The position numbers and the translations under genes were made by a program. Under the pieces are notes generated by a model that saw nothing but the letters and a program-made list of their open reading frames with translations, did not search any database and was not told the origin of the DNA. DNA of 52,382 bases from Deltaproteobacteria bacterium (GTDB lineage: Bacteria > Myxococcota_A > Polyangia > Fen-1088), in contig JAFGPX010000313.1 in the NCBI GenBank assembly GCA_016935975.1, forward strand, positions 1 to 52,382. The letters run 5' to 3'. Position 1 is the first letter of the stretch; each line of letters opens with the position of its first letter. This document shows, one piece after another, positions 24,919-33,756 of the stretch.

Positions 24919-26001
24919 ATGAGTCGCCCGAGTCTGTTCTCAACTTCCTCGCCGGTCGCCCAGCCACCCCCGCGGGCGCTCTCGGGCTGGCGCGCGCGCC
25001 TGGCGAGCGATCCCATCCCGCGCCTCCTGCGCGAGGGAACGCCAAGCGTGCTGGCCCGCGTCCGTCGCGACCTCATCGACGACAGCGAAGCGCCCACCGC
25101 CGAGGAGATTGCTGACTACAACGAGGTGAAGGCGATCCTGCGCAAGCTGGAGAAGGACGGTAGCTTCGCTCCGCGTGCGCCGGAGAAAGAGCTGGGGGGC
25201 CACAAGTTCGCCAGATGCTTGGCCACCCTGCGCGCCCTCGATCGGCTGGCCGATCTCGGCTTGCGCGTCGAGGGCAAGGGCGGCGTGAGCCAGCAGTTGA
25301 ACAAGATCGCGAGTTTCCTGCTGGCTTCCCAGGGTAGCGATGGCGGCATCGCGGATCTGTCCCTTGGCGAGAGCCCGCGGGGCCGCGGCAAGGCGGTGGC
25401 TCTGCATTTCCAGGGTTGGGCGCTCTCGGCGTTGTGCCGCGCCGGCTTCGAGAACGACGAGCGCGTGGAGAAGGGCACGCGCTACCTGCTCTCCCTGCGC
25501 CAGGACGACGGCGGCTGGGCCTGGCGTGGCGTGCGCACCGATTCCGCGGCGCGTCCGTCGAGCCACCTGGTGACCGGCATGGTCCTACGCGCTTTCGCCT
25601 CGTCGAGGGAACGGCGGGGCTCGCGCGAGGCCAGGCGCGCGGCCGAGCTTCTGGCCACGCGTTTTCTGCAGCCTGATCGTTACGAAGATCGCAAGGCCGC
25701 ATTCTACTGGGAGATCCTCTCCGAGCCCCGCTTCTACACCGATGTTCTCGACGCGCTCGACACCATCACCTCCATTGGGCTCGGCAAGGAGAACTCCGGC
25801 GTGCGCACAGCCGAGGCCTATCTGCGCTCGCGCCAGGCCAAGGACGGTCTTTGGTACCCCGGGACGCCGGTCAAGGGCGACAGCGCGCTGTCGCGGGCTC
25901 CTTTGCGCGAGACGGCCAAGACCCAGAGAGACGCCAAGGACGTGGCCGATGCGATTGGCTTGACCTTGCGCGTGCTGGTCGTCTTGCGAAAGATCAACTA
26001 G
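24919..26001 (+). CDS. squalene-cyclase/prenyltransferase-repeat (alpha/alpha-barrel) protein
   Basis: 360 aa. Repeats of the terpene-cyclase alpha6-barrel type are visible: IASFLLASQGSDGGIADLS, GTRYLLSLRQDDGGWAWRGV, AEAYLRSRQAKDGLWYPGTPV, each resembling the QW motif pattern Q-x-x-DGxW. The DxDD motif of squalene-hopene cyclase is not seen, and the protein is about half the usual length, so it may bind or act on a different ligand. It ends 10 bp before bioB, which suggests cotranscription. No signal peptide. Confidence 0.7.
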   Translation: MSRPSLFSTSSPVAQPPPRALSGWRARLASDPIPRLLREGTPSVLARVRRDLIDDSEAPTAEEIADYNEVKAILRKLEKDGSFAPRAPEKELGGHKFARCLATLRALDRLADLGLRVEGKGGVSQQLNKIASFLLASQGSDGGIADLSLGESPRGRGKAVALHFQGWALSALCRAGFENDERVEKGTRYLLSLRQDDGGWAWRGVRTDSAARPSSHLVTGMVLRAFASSRERRGSREARRAAELLATRFLQPDRYEDRKAAFYWEILSEPRFYTDVLDALDTITSIGLGKENSGVRTAEAYLRSRQAKDGLWYPGTPVKGDSALSRAPLRETAKTQRDAKDVADAIGLTLRVLVVLRKIN

Positions 26002-26011
26002 AAGAAGCTCC

Positions 26012-26959
26012 GTGGCCAAGTACTCCGTGCCCGAGCTACGGGCGATTCACGATCTCCCCATCCCCGACCTCATCCACCGGGCGCAGCAGGCGCATCGCCA
26101 GCACCACCTCCCGAACGAGGTGCAGCTCTGCTCGTTGCTCTCGGTGAAGACCGGCGGTTGCTCCGAGGACTGCGCGTACTGCCCGCAGTCGAACCACTAC
26201 GACACCGGCCTTCAGCGCAGCAGGACGCTCGAAGTCGCCGAAGTCGTCGCGGCAGCGCGAAGGGCGCAGGCTGCCGGCGCCACGCGCTTCTGCATGGGTA
26301 CGGCGGGAAGGAACCCACAGAGTGGCGAAGCCTTCGCAACCCTTCTGGCCATCGTGCGGGCGGTGCGCGGGTTGGGTATGGAGGCGTGTCTCACCCTGGG
26401 CATGCTGGACGACGAGCAGGCCGCGCGCCTCGCGGAGGCCGGACTCACGATCTACAACCACAACGTGAACACGTCGCGCGAGTTCTACGGCAAGATCGTA
26501 ACGACCCACAGCTACGACGATCGGTTGGCGACGCTTCGGCGCGTAAGCCGGGCCGGCATCAAGGTGTGCAGCGGCGGTATCATCGGCATGGGCGAGTCCA
26601 TCGACGACCGCTGCGCCATGCTGGCCACGCTGGCCAATCTCGAGCCGTCGCCCGAGAGCGTGCCCATCAACGCGCTCGTGCCCATCAAGGGCACGCCGCT
26701 CGCCGAGCGGCCGCCCGTGGATCCCCTCGAGATGGTGCGCATGATTGCCACGGCCCGCATCGCCATGCCGGCCGCGCGGGTGCGCCTTTCGGCCGGCCGG
26801 GCCGCGCTGTCGCGCGAGGCGCAGGTGTTGTGCTTTGTCGCGGGTGCGAACTCCATCTTCTTCGGGGAAAAGCTCCTCACCACCGGCAATGCCGACGTGG
26901 ACAGCGACCACGAGCTGCTGCGCGACGCCGGCCTGCGGCCCGCCCCGCCCGGGCATTGA
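26012..26959 (+). CDS. bioB: biotin synthase (radical SAM)
   Basis: 315 aa, GTG start after AGAAGAAG. Radical-SAM motif CSEDCAYC (Cys50, 54, 57) and the [2Fe-2S] ligands FCMG (Cys94), ACLTLGML (Cys126), VCSGGIIGMGE (Cys186) plus the late Arg in RVRLSAGR are present. It inserts sulfur into dethiobiotin. Two positions differ from E. coli: NHNLDTS reads NHNVNTS (Asp to Asn153) and the Arg of TTRxY reads His166. A downstream multi-hairpin region separates it from convergent plsY. No other bio gene in the window. Confidence 0.9.
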   Translation: MAKYSVPELRAIHDLPIPDLIHRAQQAHRQHHLPNEVQLCSLLSVKTGGCSEDCAYCPQSNHYDTGLQRSRTLEVAEVVAAARRAQAAGATRFCMGTAGRNPQSGEAFATLLAIVRAVRGLGMEACLTLGMLDDEQAARLAEAGLTIYNHNVNTSREFYGKIVTTHSYDDRLATLRRVSRAGIKVCSGGIIGMGESIDDRCAMLATLANLEPSPESVPINALVPIKGTPLAERPPVDPLEMVRMIATARIAMPAARVRLSAGRAALSREAQVLCFVAGANSIFFGEKLLTTGNADVDSDHELLRDAGLRPAPPGH

Positions 26960-26963
26960 CAGG

Positions 26964-27037
26964 AAACCCCTGGGAGGGCTCCCGTGCCCTCCCGCGGTTT
27001 CGCTTCGCCGGGGCAAGCCCGGCCGCGTCGACGCGGC
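26964..27037. terminator. triple-hairpin bidirectional terminator region
   Basis: Three perfect dyads: GGGAGGGC/GCCCTCCC (26972-26979 and 26986-26993, with an outer AAACC/GGTTT), GCCGGG/CCCGGC (27007-27012 and 27018-27023), and a 16-bp palindrome, GCCGCGTC/GACGCGGC (27022-27037). It lies between convergent bioB and plsY. Confidence 0.65.
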
Positions 27038-27040
27038 AAT

Positions 27041-27619
27041 TCAGGCGCGATGCTCTTCGCCGCGCAGGAGGCGGCCGAGGTTCGCCTTGTGGCGCACGAT
27101 CACCAGGGCCGCCACCACGACGGCGAAGACCAACCGCGGCGGCGTGCCCAGCTGCAGGAGCCAAAGGAACAGGGGATAGCAGGCCACGGCGAAGAGAGAC
27201 CCGATGGAAACGATGCGGAAGGCGGCGTACAGGACCACGAAGGTGCAAAGGCACAGCAGGGTGGGCAGGGGCGCCAGCGCCATGCCCGCGCCGAGCGAGG
27301 TGGCCACGCCCTTGCCGCCGCGGCCGCGCAAGAAGATCGAGAACACGTGACCGAACACCGCAGCTAGCCCGCTCAGCGCGGGCAACCACGGTTCAGCCAG
27401 CCACTGGCCGCAGACCAGCACGGGCAGGGCGCCCTTGCCGGCATCCACGACGAGCACGAAGGTCGCCCATTTCCTGCCCAGCGCCCGGCTCACGTTGGTC
27501 GCTCCGATGTTGCCGCTGCCCACCTTGCGCAGATCCACGCCCTTGGCTCGTGCGACCAGCACGCCCGTTGGGATCGAGCCCAGCAGAAAGGCGGCGAGGA
27601 GCACGGCCAAGATGAGCAT
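27041..27619 (-). CDS. plsY: glycerol-3-phosphate acyltransferase PlsY
   Basis: 192 aa, polytopic. PlsY motifs: GSIPTGVLVAR, KVGSGNIGATNVSRALG, DAGKGALPVL, GHVFSIFLRGRGGKGVATSLG and the late VIVRHKANLGRLLRG. It transfers acyl from acyl-phosphate to glycerol-3-phosphate, the first step of phospholipid synthesis, at the inner membrane. Two in-frame ATGs exist (27628 and 27619); the second is chosen because TACAAT lies 7 nt before it and homologues begin MLILAV-like. Confidence 0.93.
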   Translation of the reverse strand: MLILAVLLAAFLLGSIPTGVLVARAKGVDLRKVGSGNIGATNVSRALGRKWATFVLVVDAGKGALPVLVCGQWLAEPWLPALSGLAAVFGHVFSIFLRGRGGKGVATSLGAGMALAPLPTLLCLCTFVVLYAAFRIVSIGSLFAVACYPLFLWLLQLGTPPRLVFAVVVAALVIVRHKANLGRLLRGEEHRA

Positions 27620-27626
27620 GGGGGCC

Positions 27627-27632
27627 ATTGTA
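27627..27632 (-). promoter_or_regulatory. -10-like hexamer, leaderless type
   Basis: TACAAT on the minus strand, 7 nt before the ATG at 27619; it overlaps the upstream alternative ATG. Confidence 0.5.
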
Positions 27633-27740
27633 GATCAGGCCGGCCATTGGCGGTCACGTTCGCGGCCAAGGATGGGGACGGCGCGGCCCGATCGGCGATC
27701 CTCGGTGGTGAGCAGGGGCGGCTCCTGATAAGAAGAGCCC

Positions 27741-28226
27741 GTGGAGCGACCACGGCCCGAAGATCTCGACGCGCAGCTGCGCGAGGCGGCCTTCGTGTGC
27801 GATTTCGTGCGCGTGCGCGACCTTCTGGCCAGGGGAGCCAACCCCGACGTCCGCGACGACGACCAACGCACGCCGCTGCATCAGGCCGTGCTGGGCAACA
27901 GCGTGGGCTTGGTAGGCCTCTTGCTCGAAGCGGGCGCGAGCATCGACGCCAAGGACAGTCACGGCTACACGCCGCTGCATTTCGCCGTCGAGGAGCACGC
28001 GCGGGAGATCGTGCGCATCCTCGTGGGCAAGGGCGCCGACGTGAATGCGCGCGACGAGGACGGCAGCTCGGTGCTGTGGCGGGCGGTGGCGGCGGCGCGC
28101 GGCCGCGACGACATCGTCCGCTTCCTCCTCGAAAACGGCGCTCGTTCCGATCTGGCCAACCATGCCGGCGTCACGCCGCAAGAGCTCGCTTCGCGGCTCG
28201 GCAGTCGCGCCCTTTCCTCCAACTGA
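27741..28226 (+). CDS. ankyrin-repeat protein
   Basis: 161 aa, GTG start, about four ankyrin repeats: LREAAFVCDFVRVRDLLARG, DDQRTPLHQAVLGNSVGLVGLLLEAGA, HGYTPLHFAVEEHAREIVRILVGKGA and DGSSVLWRAVAAARGRDDIVRFLLENGA. No signal or membrane segment; a cytoplasmic protein-interaction module. Its stop is 3 bp before the DUF2723 gene, so both are probably translated from one message. Confidence 0.9.
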   Translation: MERPRPEDLDAQLREAAFVCDFVRVRDLLARGANPDVRDDDQRTPLHQAVLGNSVGLVGLLLEAGASIDAKDSHGYTPLHFAVEEHAREIVRILVGKGADVNARDEDGSSVLWRAVAAARGRDDIVRFLLENGARSDLANHAGVTPQELASRLGSRALSSN

Positions 28227-28229
28227 GCC

Positions 28230-30368
28230 ATGGGCAAGCGCAAACGAGGCAGAGCCAGAAGCGCGGCGCCGACATCGCCGGCGCCTTTGCCGCAAGGCCA
28301 GGCGGCGCCTACCGTCCAGGGGCGCTGGCTGGCGCCCCTCGTCGCCTTCGCGGGCCTGTTCGCGCTCTACGTCGTCACCTTGGCGCCCTCGGTGGTGGGG
28401 GGCGACTGCGGCGAGCTCACGGCGGCGTCCCTCACCGGCGGGGTGCCCCATCCGCCGGGCTATCCGCTCTTCGCCATGCTGGCGCGCGGGTTTGCCTGGC
28501 TGCCGCTCGGACACTCGCCGGCATGGCGCGTGAACTTGCTGTCGGCATTCGCCACCGCAGGGGCCGCGGCCGTGTTGTGCGCCACCGTCCAGCTCTGGAC
28601 GCGCGAGGCCGCTGCCGGTCTGGTGGCCGCGGCGCTTTTCGGCACGAATGAGCTGGTTTGGCGGCACGCCACCGCGGCCGAGGTCTTCGGGCTCAATGCG
28701 CTTTTCGTGGCCTTGGCCTTTTTCCTTTGGCTGTCGGTCGAGCGCCCGATCGAGGCCGCGACGGCCCGCCGTCGCGTCTTCGCCTTGTTCCTCGTGTGCG
28801 GACTGGCCATGTGCAACCACCACACCTTCGTCTTCGTCGGAGCCCCGCTGGCCCTGCGTTCGCTCTGGGTGTGCAGGCGCAGCCTCGGCGCGCGCGGCTT
28901 CGCGCTCGCCTTGGCAGTCGGGCTCGCCGGGCTTTCGCCCTATGCCTATCTCTGGGTGGCCTCGCACTCGCAAGCCGCGGTGTCGTGGGGGGCCCCGATG
29001 ACGTTCGACGGATGGCTGGCCCACATCCTGCGCCGCAACTACGGCACGTTCAGCTTGGGCCGGGCCACGAAAGGCGGCGCCTTCGTCCGCGGGGGGACTT
29101 TCGTTCCCACGCTCTGGCTGATGCTCGGGCACGCGTTCCCGCGCTTCTTCTGGATCGGGCCTCCGCTCTCCGTGCTGGGCTTTTTCGCGGCCATCAAAGC
29201 CCGGCACGAGCGCAAGCTCGCCTGTGTCCTTCTCGCCGTGCTCGGCGGCTATGTTCTCGTCTTCTGCGCTCTCTCGAATCTGTCGCTCGACAAAGGGCTC
29301 TACATCACGGTGCTGTCCCGATTCTGCATCCAGAGCGACCTCGTGTTGGCCATGGCCGCCGGTGTTGGCTTCGCTCGGCTCGCGCGGATCTTGCGGACGC
29401 GCTGGCCGGCCATCGGGCGACGTGCGCGTTTCGCGCCCGGGTGCGGGCTCGTGGTTCTCGCCATCGGCATCCTGGCTCACGGGCGCGAGTGCAACCAGCG
29501 CGGCAACCATGTGTTCGCCGACTTCGTGACCACGGCCTTCGCCTCGCTGCCCGAAAACGCCATCGTCATCACGATGGGCGACCACCTGACGGGTTCGGTG
29601 TTCTACTTCCGCGAGGTCGAGAAGCTGCGCCCCGACATCATCCATCTGGATCGCGAGCTTCTCGGCTTTCCCTGGTACGGTGAACGCAAACGCCGCTTGC
29701 ACCCCGATTTCTACTTGCCCGAAGGTCGCTACGGCCGCAACGGTTGGCACGTCAAGAAACTGCTCGATGGCAATCCCCGGCGGCCGCTGGCGGTCATCGA
29801 CCGGCTCGAGACCTGGGACGAGAGCTGGAAGGACGGTTACAAGCTGGCCACCTTTGGCCTCGTCCATCGGCTGCTGCCGGCCAGCCAGTACCCGAGCTAC
29901 GAGGAATGGCTGTCTCGTGATCGCGCCGCGAGGAAGGACTACGACGTCGGGCCCGCGCTCGCGGCGCGCGTGGGCTCCTGGGAGACCATGGTCGGCGAGC
30001 TGGTGTTGACCGCGCAGGCCGGCCGCGCGCACGTGGCCCTGCTCTACAGCAAGGACAACGGCTACAAGCCCGGACCGGCGCGCACGGCGATCGACCTGCT
30101 CGAGGACATCATCGCCAAGGCGGGCGGTGACGAGGATCTCGGCATCCGGCCTGTCCCGGGGCTGCGTCCCTTCATGGTTTCGGCCAACATCTGGAAGGAT
30201 CTGGGCATCAGCTACGAGGTGCTCTCCAGGAGCGAACCGTCGTTCCTTCCACGCGTTGCCATCGCCTACGAGAAGTTCGTCGAGCGCGCGCCGCCCGACG
30301 ACAAGGATGTCCCCACCGCCCGCGAGTACGTGAAGGCGCATCGGCCGGCCCGCTCCGGTCGGCCTTGA
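28230..30368 (+). CDS. DUF2723 (TMEM260-like) membrane glycosyltransferase candidate
   Basis: 712 aa. After a basic N-terminus, multiple TMs carry the DUF2723 signature TLAPSVVGGDCGELTAASLTGGVPHPPGYPLF (residues about 50-85), with the conserved acidic residues in the first loop and HPPGYP. The C-terminal third is soluble (NAIVITMGDHLTGSVFYFREVEKLRPDIIHLDRELL). DUF2723 belongs to the GT-C-like superfamily; human TMEM260 is a protein O-mannosyltransferase. A role in extracytoplasmic glycosylation is inferred. Cotranscribed with the ankyrin gene. Confidence 0.85.
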   Translation: MGKRKRGRARSAAPTSPAPLPQGQAAPTVQGRWLAPLVAFAGLFALYVVTLAPSVVGGDCGELTAASLTGGVPHPPGYPLFAMLARGFAWLPLGHSPAWRVNLLSAFATAGAAAVLCATVQLWTREAAAGLVAAALFGTNELVWRHATAAEVFGLNALFVALAFFLWLSVERPIEAATARRRVFALFLVCGLAMCNHHTFVFVGAPLALRSLWVCRRSLGARGFALALAVGLAGLSPYAYLWVASHSQAAVSWGAPMTFDGWLAHILRRNYGTFSLGRATKGGAFVRGGTFVPTLWLMLGHAFPRFFWIGPPLSVLGFFAAIKARHERKLACVLLAVLGGYVLVFCALSNLSLDKGLYITVLSRFCIQSDLVLAMAAGVGFARLARILRTRWPAIGRRARFAPGCGLVVLAIGILAHGRECNQRGNHVFADFVTTAFASLPENAIVITMGDHLTGSVFYFREVEKLRPDIIHLDRELLGFPWYGERKRRLHPDFYLPEGRYGRNGWHVKKLLDGNPRRPLAVIDRLETWDESWKDGYKLATFGLVHRLLPASQYPSYEEWLSRDRAARKDYDVGPALAARVGSWETMVGELVLTAQAGRAHVALLYSKDNGYKPGPARTAIDLLEDIIAKAGGDEDLGIRPVPGLRPFMVSANIWKDLGISYEVLSRSEPSFLPRVAIAYEKFVERAPPDDKDVPTAREYVKAHRPARSGRP

Positions 30369-30421
30369 GCCATCGGCCATGCCGGCGTTGCGGCAGCGAT
30401 GCACAAGCGTCGCTTGCCTGG

Positions 30422-30427
30422 TAGAGT
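30422..30427 (+). promoter_or_regulatory. -10-like hexamer, near-leaderless
   Basis: TAGAGT, 10 nt before the ATG at 30438. Confidence 0.4.
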
Positions 30428-30437
30428 CCTTCCCACC

Positions 30438-31814
30438 ATGCGCAGATTCCCGCTTGGCCTTCTCGTCTTCGGCCTGGTCTGCTCGTCAACCGCGCTGGCC
30501 CAGGAAGAGATGATCACCGACGTGCGCGTGCTCAACGCCGTACGCACGGACGAGGAGACAGTGCGCTCCATCGCCGGCATTTCCATCGGCGACGCCTTGC
30601 GCCCCGACACGCTCGACGTTGCCCGCGAGCGCCTGCACAGCGCGGGGCTCTTCGCCGACGTGAACGTGTACTGGGAGCCCTACCGCGACGGCGTGCGCGT
30701 CGTCATCGCGATTCGCGAGAAATTCCCCTGGGCGCCGGTGCCCACCTTCTCGTACTCGCCGGGCAACATCTCGGCCGGCGGCGTCCTGGCCCACGGCAAC
30801 CTCTTCGGCCGGGGCAAGCGCGGACTGCTCGGCGGACGCATCTCCAACGTCGATTCGGGCTTTCTGGTGGTCTACGACGATCCGGCGTTCTGGGGCTCGT
30901 GGGGCTTCTTCACCGTCAAGGGCAAGTTCCAGTCGCAGATCATTCCCGAGTACAGCAACGTCTACGACCTGGACTTGCCGCTGGCGCCCCTGCGCAAGAC
31001 CAGGCTGCGTTCCTACGGCTTCGACGTCAAAGTCGGCATCGCCTGGTTTCGCAAGGTGCGCACCTCGTTCGGCTGGAACATCGACCAGAACGAAGTGCGC
31101 TGGTCGAGCGCGAACGAGGACAATCCCTTCGCCGTCGCCGCCTTCGCGAACGGGACGCCGCTGGCCGCGACCAACGCGCGGCGGGGCAACATCACGGGCA
31201 ACCTGACCTTCGACTTCCGCGCTCGCCAGCACGCCGTCATGTTCGGCAATGCCCTGGGGTTCAACCTCGAGTACGCGGCCCCGCGCTGGGGCAGCGAGCT
31301 CTGGTACTGGAAGGCCAGCGCCGAGTACGAGCACGGCATCCGCCTGTGGAAGCGGCACAACCTCATCCTGCGGGCCGGGGCCATCACCGGCGAAAACCTG
31401 CCGTTCTGGTCGGAGAACTCGGCCGGGGGCACGAATCTGCGCGGCTACCTCTACCGGCAGTTCCAGGGCGACACCCACCTGCGCACCCAGGTCGAGTACC
31501 ACTTTCCCCTTTTCAGCATCTGGAGCCTCGACGTGCGCGGCCTCATCTTCAACGACGCGGCGGCGATCTGGTTCCGCAAGCTGCCCGAGCCGACGCTCGA
31601 CGGGAGCGCGTACGTCACGCGCGGCGACGGACGCCAGTTCTTGCCGCCGGCCTACCTGCGCCAGGGCTTTCTCCGCCACGAGGACATCCACACCTCGGCC
31701 GGCGCCGGCCTGCGCTTCTACCTGCGCAGCGTGGCCGTGCCGCTGGTCGGCGTGGACGTGGGCAACGGCATCGGCACCAGGGACGTGCGCGTCGTCCTCG
31801 TGGTCGGCGCGTAG
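30438..31814 (+). CDS. Omp85/TamA-like outer-membrane protein with one POTRA domain
   Basis: 458 aa. Signal peptide (GLLVFGLVCSSTALAQ), one POTRA-like domain (ITDVRVLNAVRTDEETVRSIAGISIGDAL...LDVARERLHSAGLFADVNVYWEP), then a beta-barrel of roughly 370 residues. GGTNLRGYLYRQFQGD corresponds to the Omp85 loop-6 RGY motif, here with R-G-Y intact. BamA usually has five POTRA domains and TamA three; a single one suggests a specialised insertase or secretion pore. The start at 30438 gives the proper signal peptide and is 10 nt after TAGAGT. Confidence 0.87.
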   Translation: MRRFPLGLLVFGLVCSSTALAQEEMITDVRVLNAVRTDEETVRSIAGISIGDALRPDTLDVARERLHSAGLFADVNVYWEPYRDGVRVVIAIREKFPWAPVPTFSYSPGNISAGGVLAHGNLFGRGKRGLLGGRISNVDSGFLVVYDDPAFWGSWGFFTVKGKFQSQIIPEYSNVYDLDLPLAPLRKTRLRSYGFDVKVGIAWFRKVRTSFGWNIDQNEVRWSSANEDNPFAVAAFANGTPLAATNARRGNITGNLTFDFRARQHAVMFGNALGFNLEYAAPRWGSELWYWKASAEYEHGIRLWKRHNLILRAGAITGENLPFWSENSAGGTNLRGYLYRQFQGDTHLRTQVEYHFPLFSIWSLDVRGLIFNDAAAIWFRKLPEPTLDGSAYVTRGDGRQFLPPAYLRQGFLRHEDIHTSAGAGLRFYLRSVAVPLVGVDVGNGIGTRDVRVVLVVGA

Positions 31815-31914
31815 GAAGAGATCACAGAGCACACAGAGGCCGGAAGACAAGGGGGTTCCGGATCTGAGATCCGAACCCTTTTCTTCTCAGTGTCCTCCGT
31901 GTTCTCTGTGGTGA
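31815..31914. repeat. CACAGAG-type dispersed repeat element, copy 2
   Basis: Left arm CACAGAGCACACAGAGG (31823-31839) pairs imperfectly (15 of 17) with the right arm CCTCCGTGTTCTCTGTG (31894-31910). The core CCGGATCTGagatCCGAAC matches copy 1 at 19022. It fills the gap between the convergent Omp85 and TrpB2 genes, so it may also act as a terminator. Confidence 0.75.
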
Positions 31915-31923
31915 GCTATGCGA

Positions 31924-33318
31924 TTACCATTTGCCGGACTTGCGCGCCTCGGCCTTGGGCATGGAGGCCAGCTTGGCCAGGTTCTCCAAGATTTCGGATT
32001 CCGGCATCTCGTAGTCGATCAGCTTGCCCGTCAGATAGGCGTCGTAGCCGGTGAGATCCATCAAGCCGTGACCGCTGTAGTTGAAGAGGATCGTCTTCTT
32101 CTCGCCCGTCTCGCGGCAGGCCACCGCCTCGTCGATCACCGCGGCGATGGCGTGGCTGGTTTCCGGAGCGCAAATCATGCCCTCGGTCTTGGCCCAGATC
32201 ATCGCCGACTCGTAGCACTTGATCTGCCCGTACGCCTTCGGCTCGAAGAGCCCCTCGACGATGCCCTGGCAGACGAGAGGCGCCATGCCGTGGTAGCGCA
32301 GGCCACCGGCGTGGATGGGCTTGGGCACGAAGGTGTGCCCGAGCGAGTGCATGGGCAGAAGCGGCGTCATCCTGGCCACGTCGCCGTGATCGTAGACGAA
32401 CTTGCTCCTGGTCATCGTGGGGCACGCCGTCGGCTCGACGGGTATGATCTTGATCTTGGCACCATGGATCTTGTCGTAGGTGAACGGGAAGGCGAGCCCG
32501 GCGAAGTTGCTGCCGCCGCCGGCGCAGCCGACAATGATGTCAGGTAGCTTCTCGCCCGCCTTCTTGAGCTGTTCCTTGGCCTCGAGGCCGATGATGGTCT
32601 GGTGGAGCAGGACGTGGTTGAGCACGCTGCCCAGGGCATAGCGTGTCTGCCCCGAGGGGTCGGTCACCGCGGCCTCTATCGCCTCGCTGATGGCGATGCC
32701 GAGGCTGCCCGGGGTGTCGGGCATCTTGGCCAGGATGGCGCGGCCGGCGTCGGTCTCGCTCGACGGGCTGGCCACGCAATTCGCGCCCCACACCTGCATC
32801 ATCGCCTTGCGGAAGGGCTTCTGGTCGTAGCTGATGCGCACCATGAAGACCTTGCACTCCAGGCCGCCGACCAGATTGCAGGCGAAGGCAAGGGCGCTGC
32901 CCCACTGCCCGGCGCCCGTCTCGGTGGTCAGACGCTTGATGCCGAATTGCTTGTTGTAGAAAGCCTGGGCAACCGCCGTGTTGGGCTTGTGGCTGCCGGG
33001 CGGGCTGACACTTTCGTCCTTGTAGTAGATCTTCGCCGGGGTCTTGAGGTAGCGCTCGAGGTACACGGCACGGCGGAGAGGCGACGGTCGCCAGCGGTAC
33101 AGAATGTCGAGCACCTCGGGCGGGATGTCGATCCAGCGCTGGGTACTGACCTCCTGCTCGATGAGGTTCATCGGAAAGACCGGCGCCAGCATCTCCGGTT
33201 TGACCGGTCCCCCGTCGGGACCGAGCGGCGGCAGCAGCGGCGTCGGTAGATCCGCGGCGAGGTTGTACCACTTGGTCGGGATCTCGTTTTCGGAGAGCAG
33301 GATCTTGACGTTGTTCAT
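31924..33318 (-). CDS. trpB: tryptophan synthase beta chain, TrpB2 type
   Basis: 464 aa. PLP enzyme: SPPGSHKPNTAVAQAF with the Schiff-base Lys (about residue 111), TTETGAGQWGSALAFA, CAGGGSNFAGLAFPF and the C-terminal NYSGHGLMDL. Length and the N-terminal WYNLAADLPTPL text mark TrpB2, which condenses indole with serine and often works without TrpA; no trpA is here. Two ATGs are close together; AAGGA abuts the first (33327) but is 8 nt from the second (33318), so the second is preferred. Confidence 0.93.
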   Translation of the reverse strand: MNNVKILLSENEIPTKWYNLAADLPTPLLPPLGPDGGPVKPEMLAPVFPMNLIEQEVSTQRWIDIPPEVLDILYRWRPSPLRRAVYLERYLKTPAKIYYKDESVSPPGSHKPNTAVAQAFYNKQFGIKRLTTETGAGQWGSALAFACNLVGGLECKVFMVRISYDQKPFRKAMMQVWGANCVASPSSETDAGRAILAKMPDTPGSLGIAISEAIEAAVTDPSGQTRYALGSVLNHVLLHQTIIGLEAKEQLKKAGEKLPDIIVGCAGGGSNFAGLAFPFTYDKIHGAKIKIIPVEPTACPTMTRSKFVYDHGDVARMTPLLPMHSLGHTFVPKPIHAGGLRYHGMAPLVCQGIVEGLFEPKAYGQIKCYESAMIWAKTEGMICAPETSHAIAAVIDEAVACRETGEKKTILFNYSGHGLMDLTGYDAYLTGKLIDYEMPESEILENLAKLASMPKAEARKSGKW

Positions 33319-33756
33319 CTTTTCCATCCTTGAGAAGAGTGAAAGGCGCCGTCAAAACGGCCCGGCAGGGACGGCCATACTAAGGGACAGGCCCCCGCCA
33401 ACACAAGGAGGCGGAAGGCTCCCCGATCCCGCGATAGCCGCGGGAGGTCGTGGCTGCACACCTGGCCGCGGCCGGGGCCGGAGAGATCACCGTCGGCTGC
33501 GGCCAGGACCACGACGACCACCTCCCGCCAGCGCTCCGGACGGGTGCGTGGTGCGATCACGGAAAGGCATGTCTTTCGGACTGGTTCGCGCTCTCGCTCC
33601 GCTTGTCGCGGGATTGCGCAAGCTCGGGCAGTGGGGATCTCTGCTCTGGGCACGCCCTCCGGCGACCGCTCCTCGCGAACCATGCGGTTTCGGGACCGCC
33701 CTTGTTCCGGCACTATCTGGGATCTCCTCTCCTTGGCCCCGATGCGTGTGCGGAAT
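33319..33756. other. long intergenic region upstream of trpB
   Basis: It contains the trpB ribosome-binding site (AAGGA) and, further up, a perfect hairpin TCCCGCG/CGCGGGA with a 5-nt loop at 33427-33445. No leader peptide or T-box-like sequence was recognised, and no gene. Confidence 0.45.

Noticed and set aside
27654-30404. 916-codon open frame opposite the ankyrin and DUF2723 genes
   Set aside because: It is antisense to two genes with clear domains; its low-hydrophobicity, Arg/Gly/Glu-rich text is typical of a shadow frame.
33427-33445. Perfect hairpin upstream of trpB as a trp attenuator
   Set aside because: A 7-bp stem with a 5-nt loop but no Trp-rich leader peptide, no alternative pairing and no U-run, so attenuation cannot be claimed.
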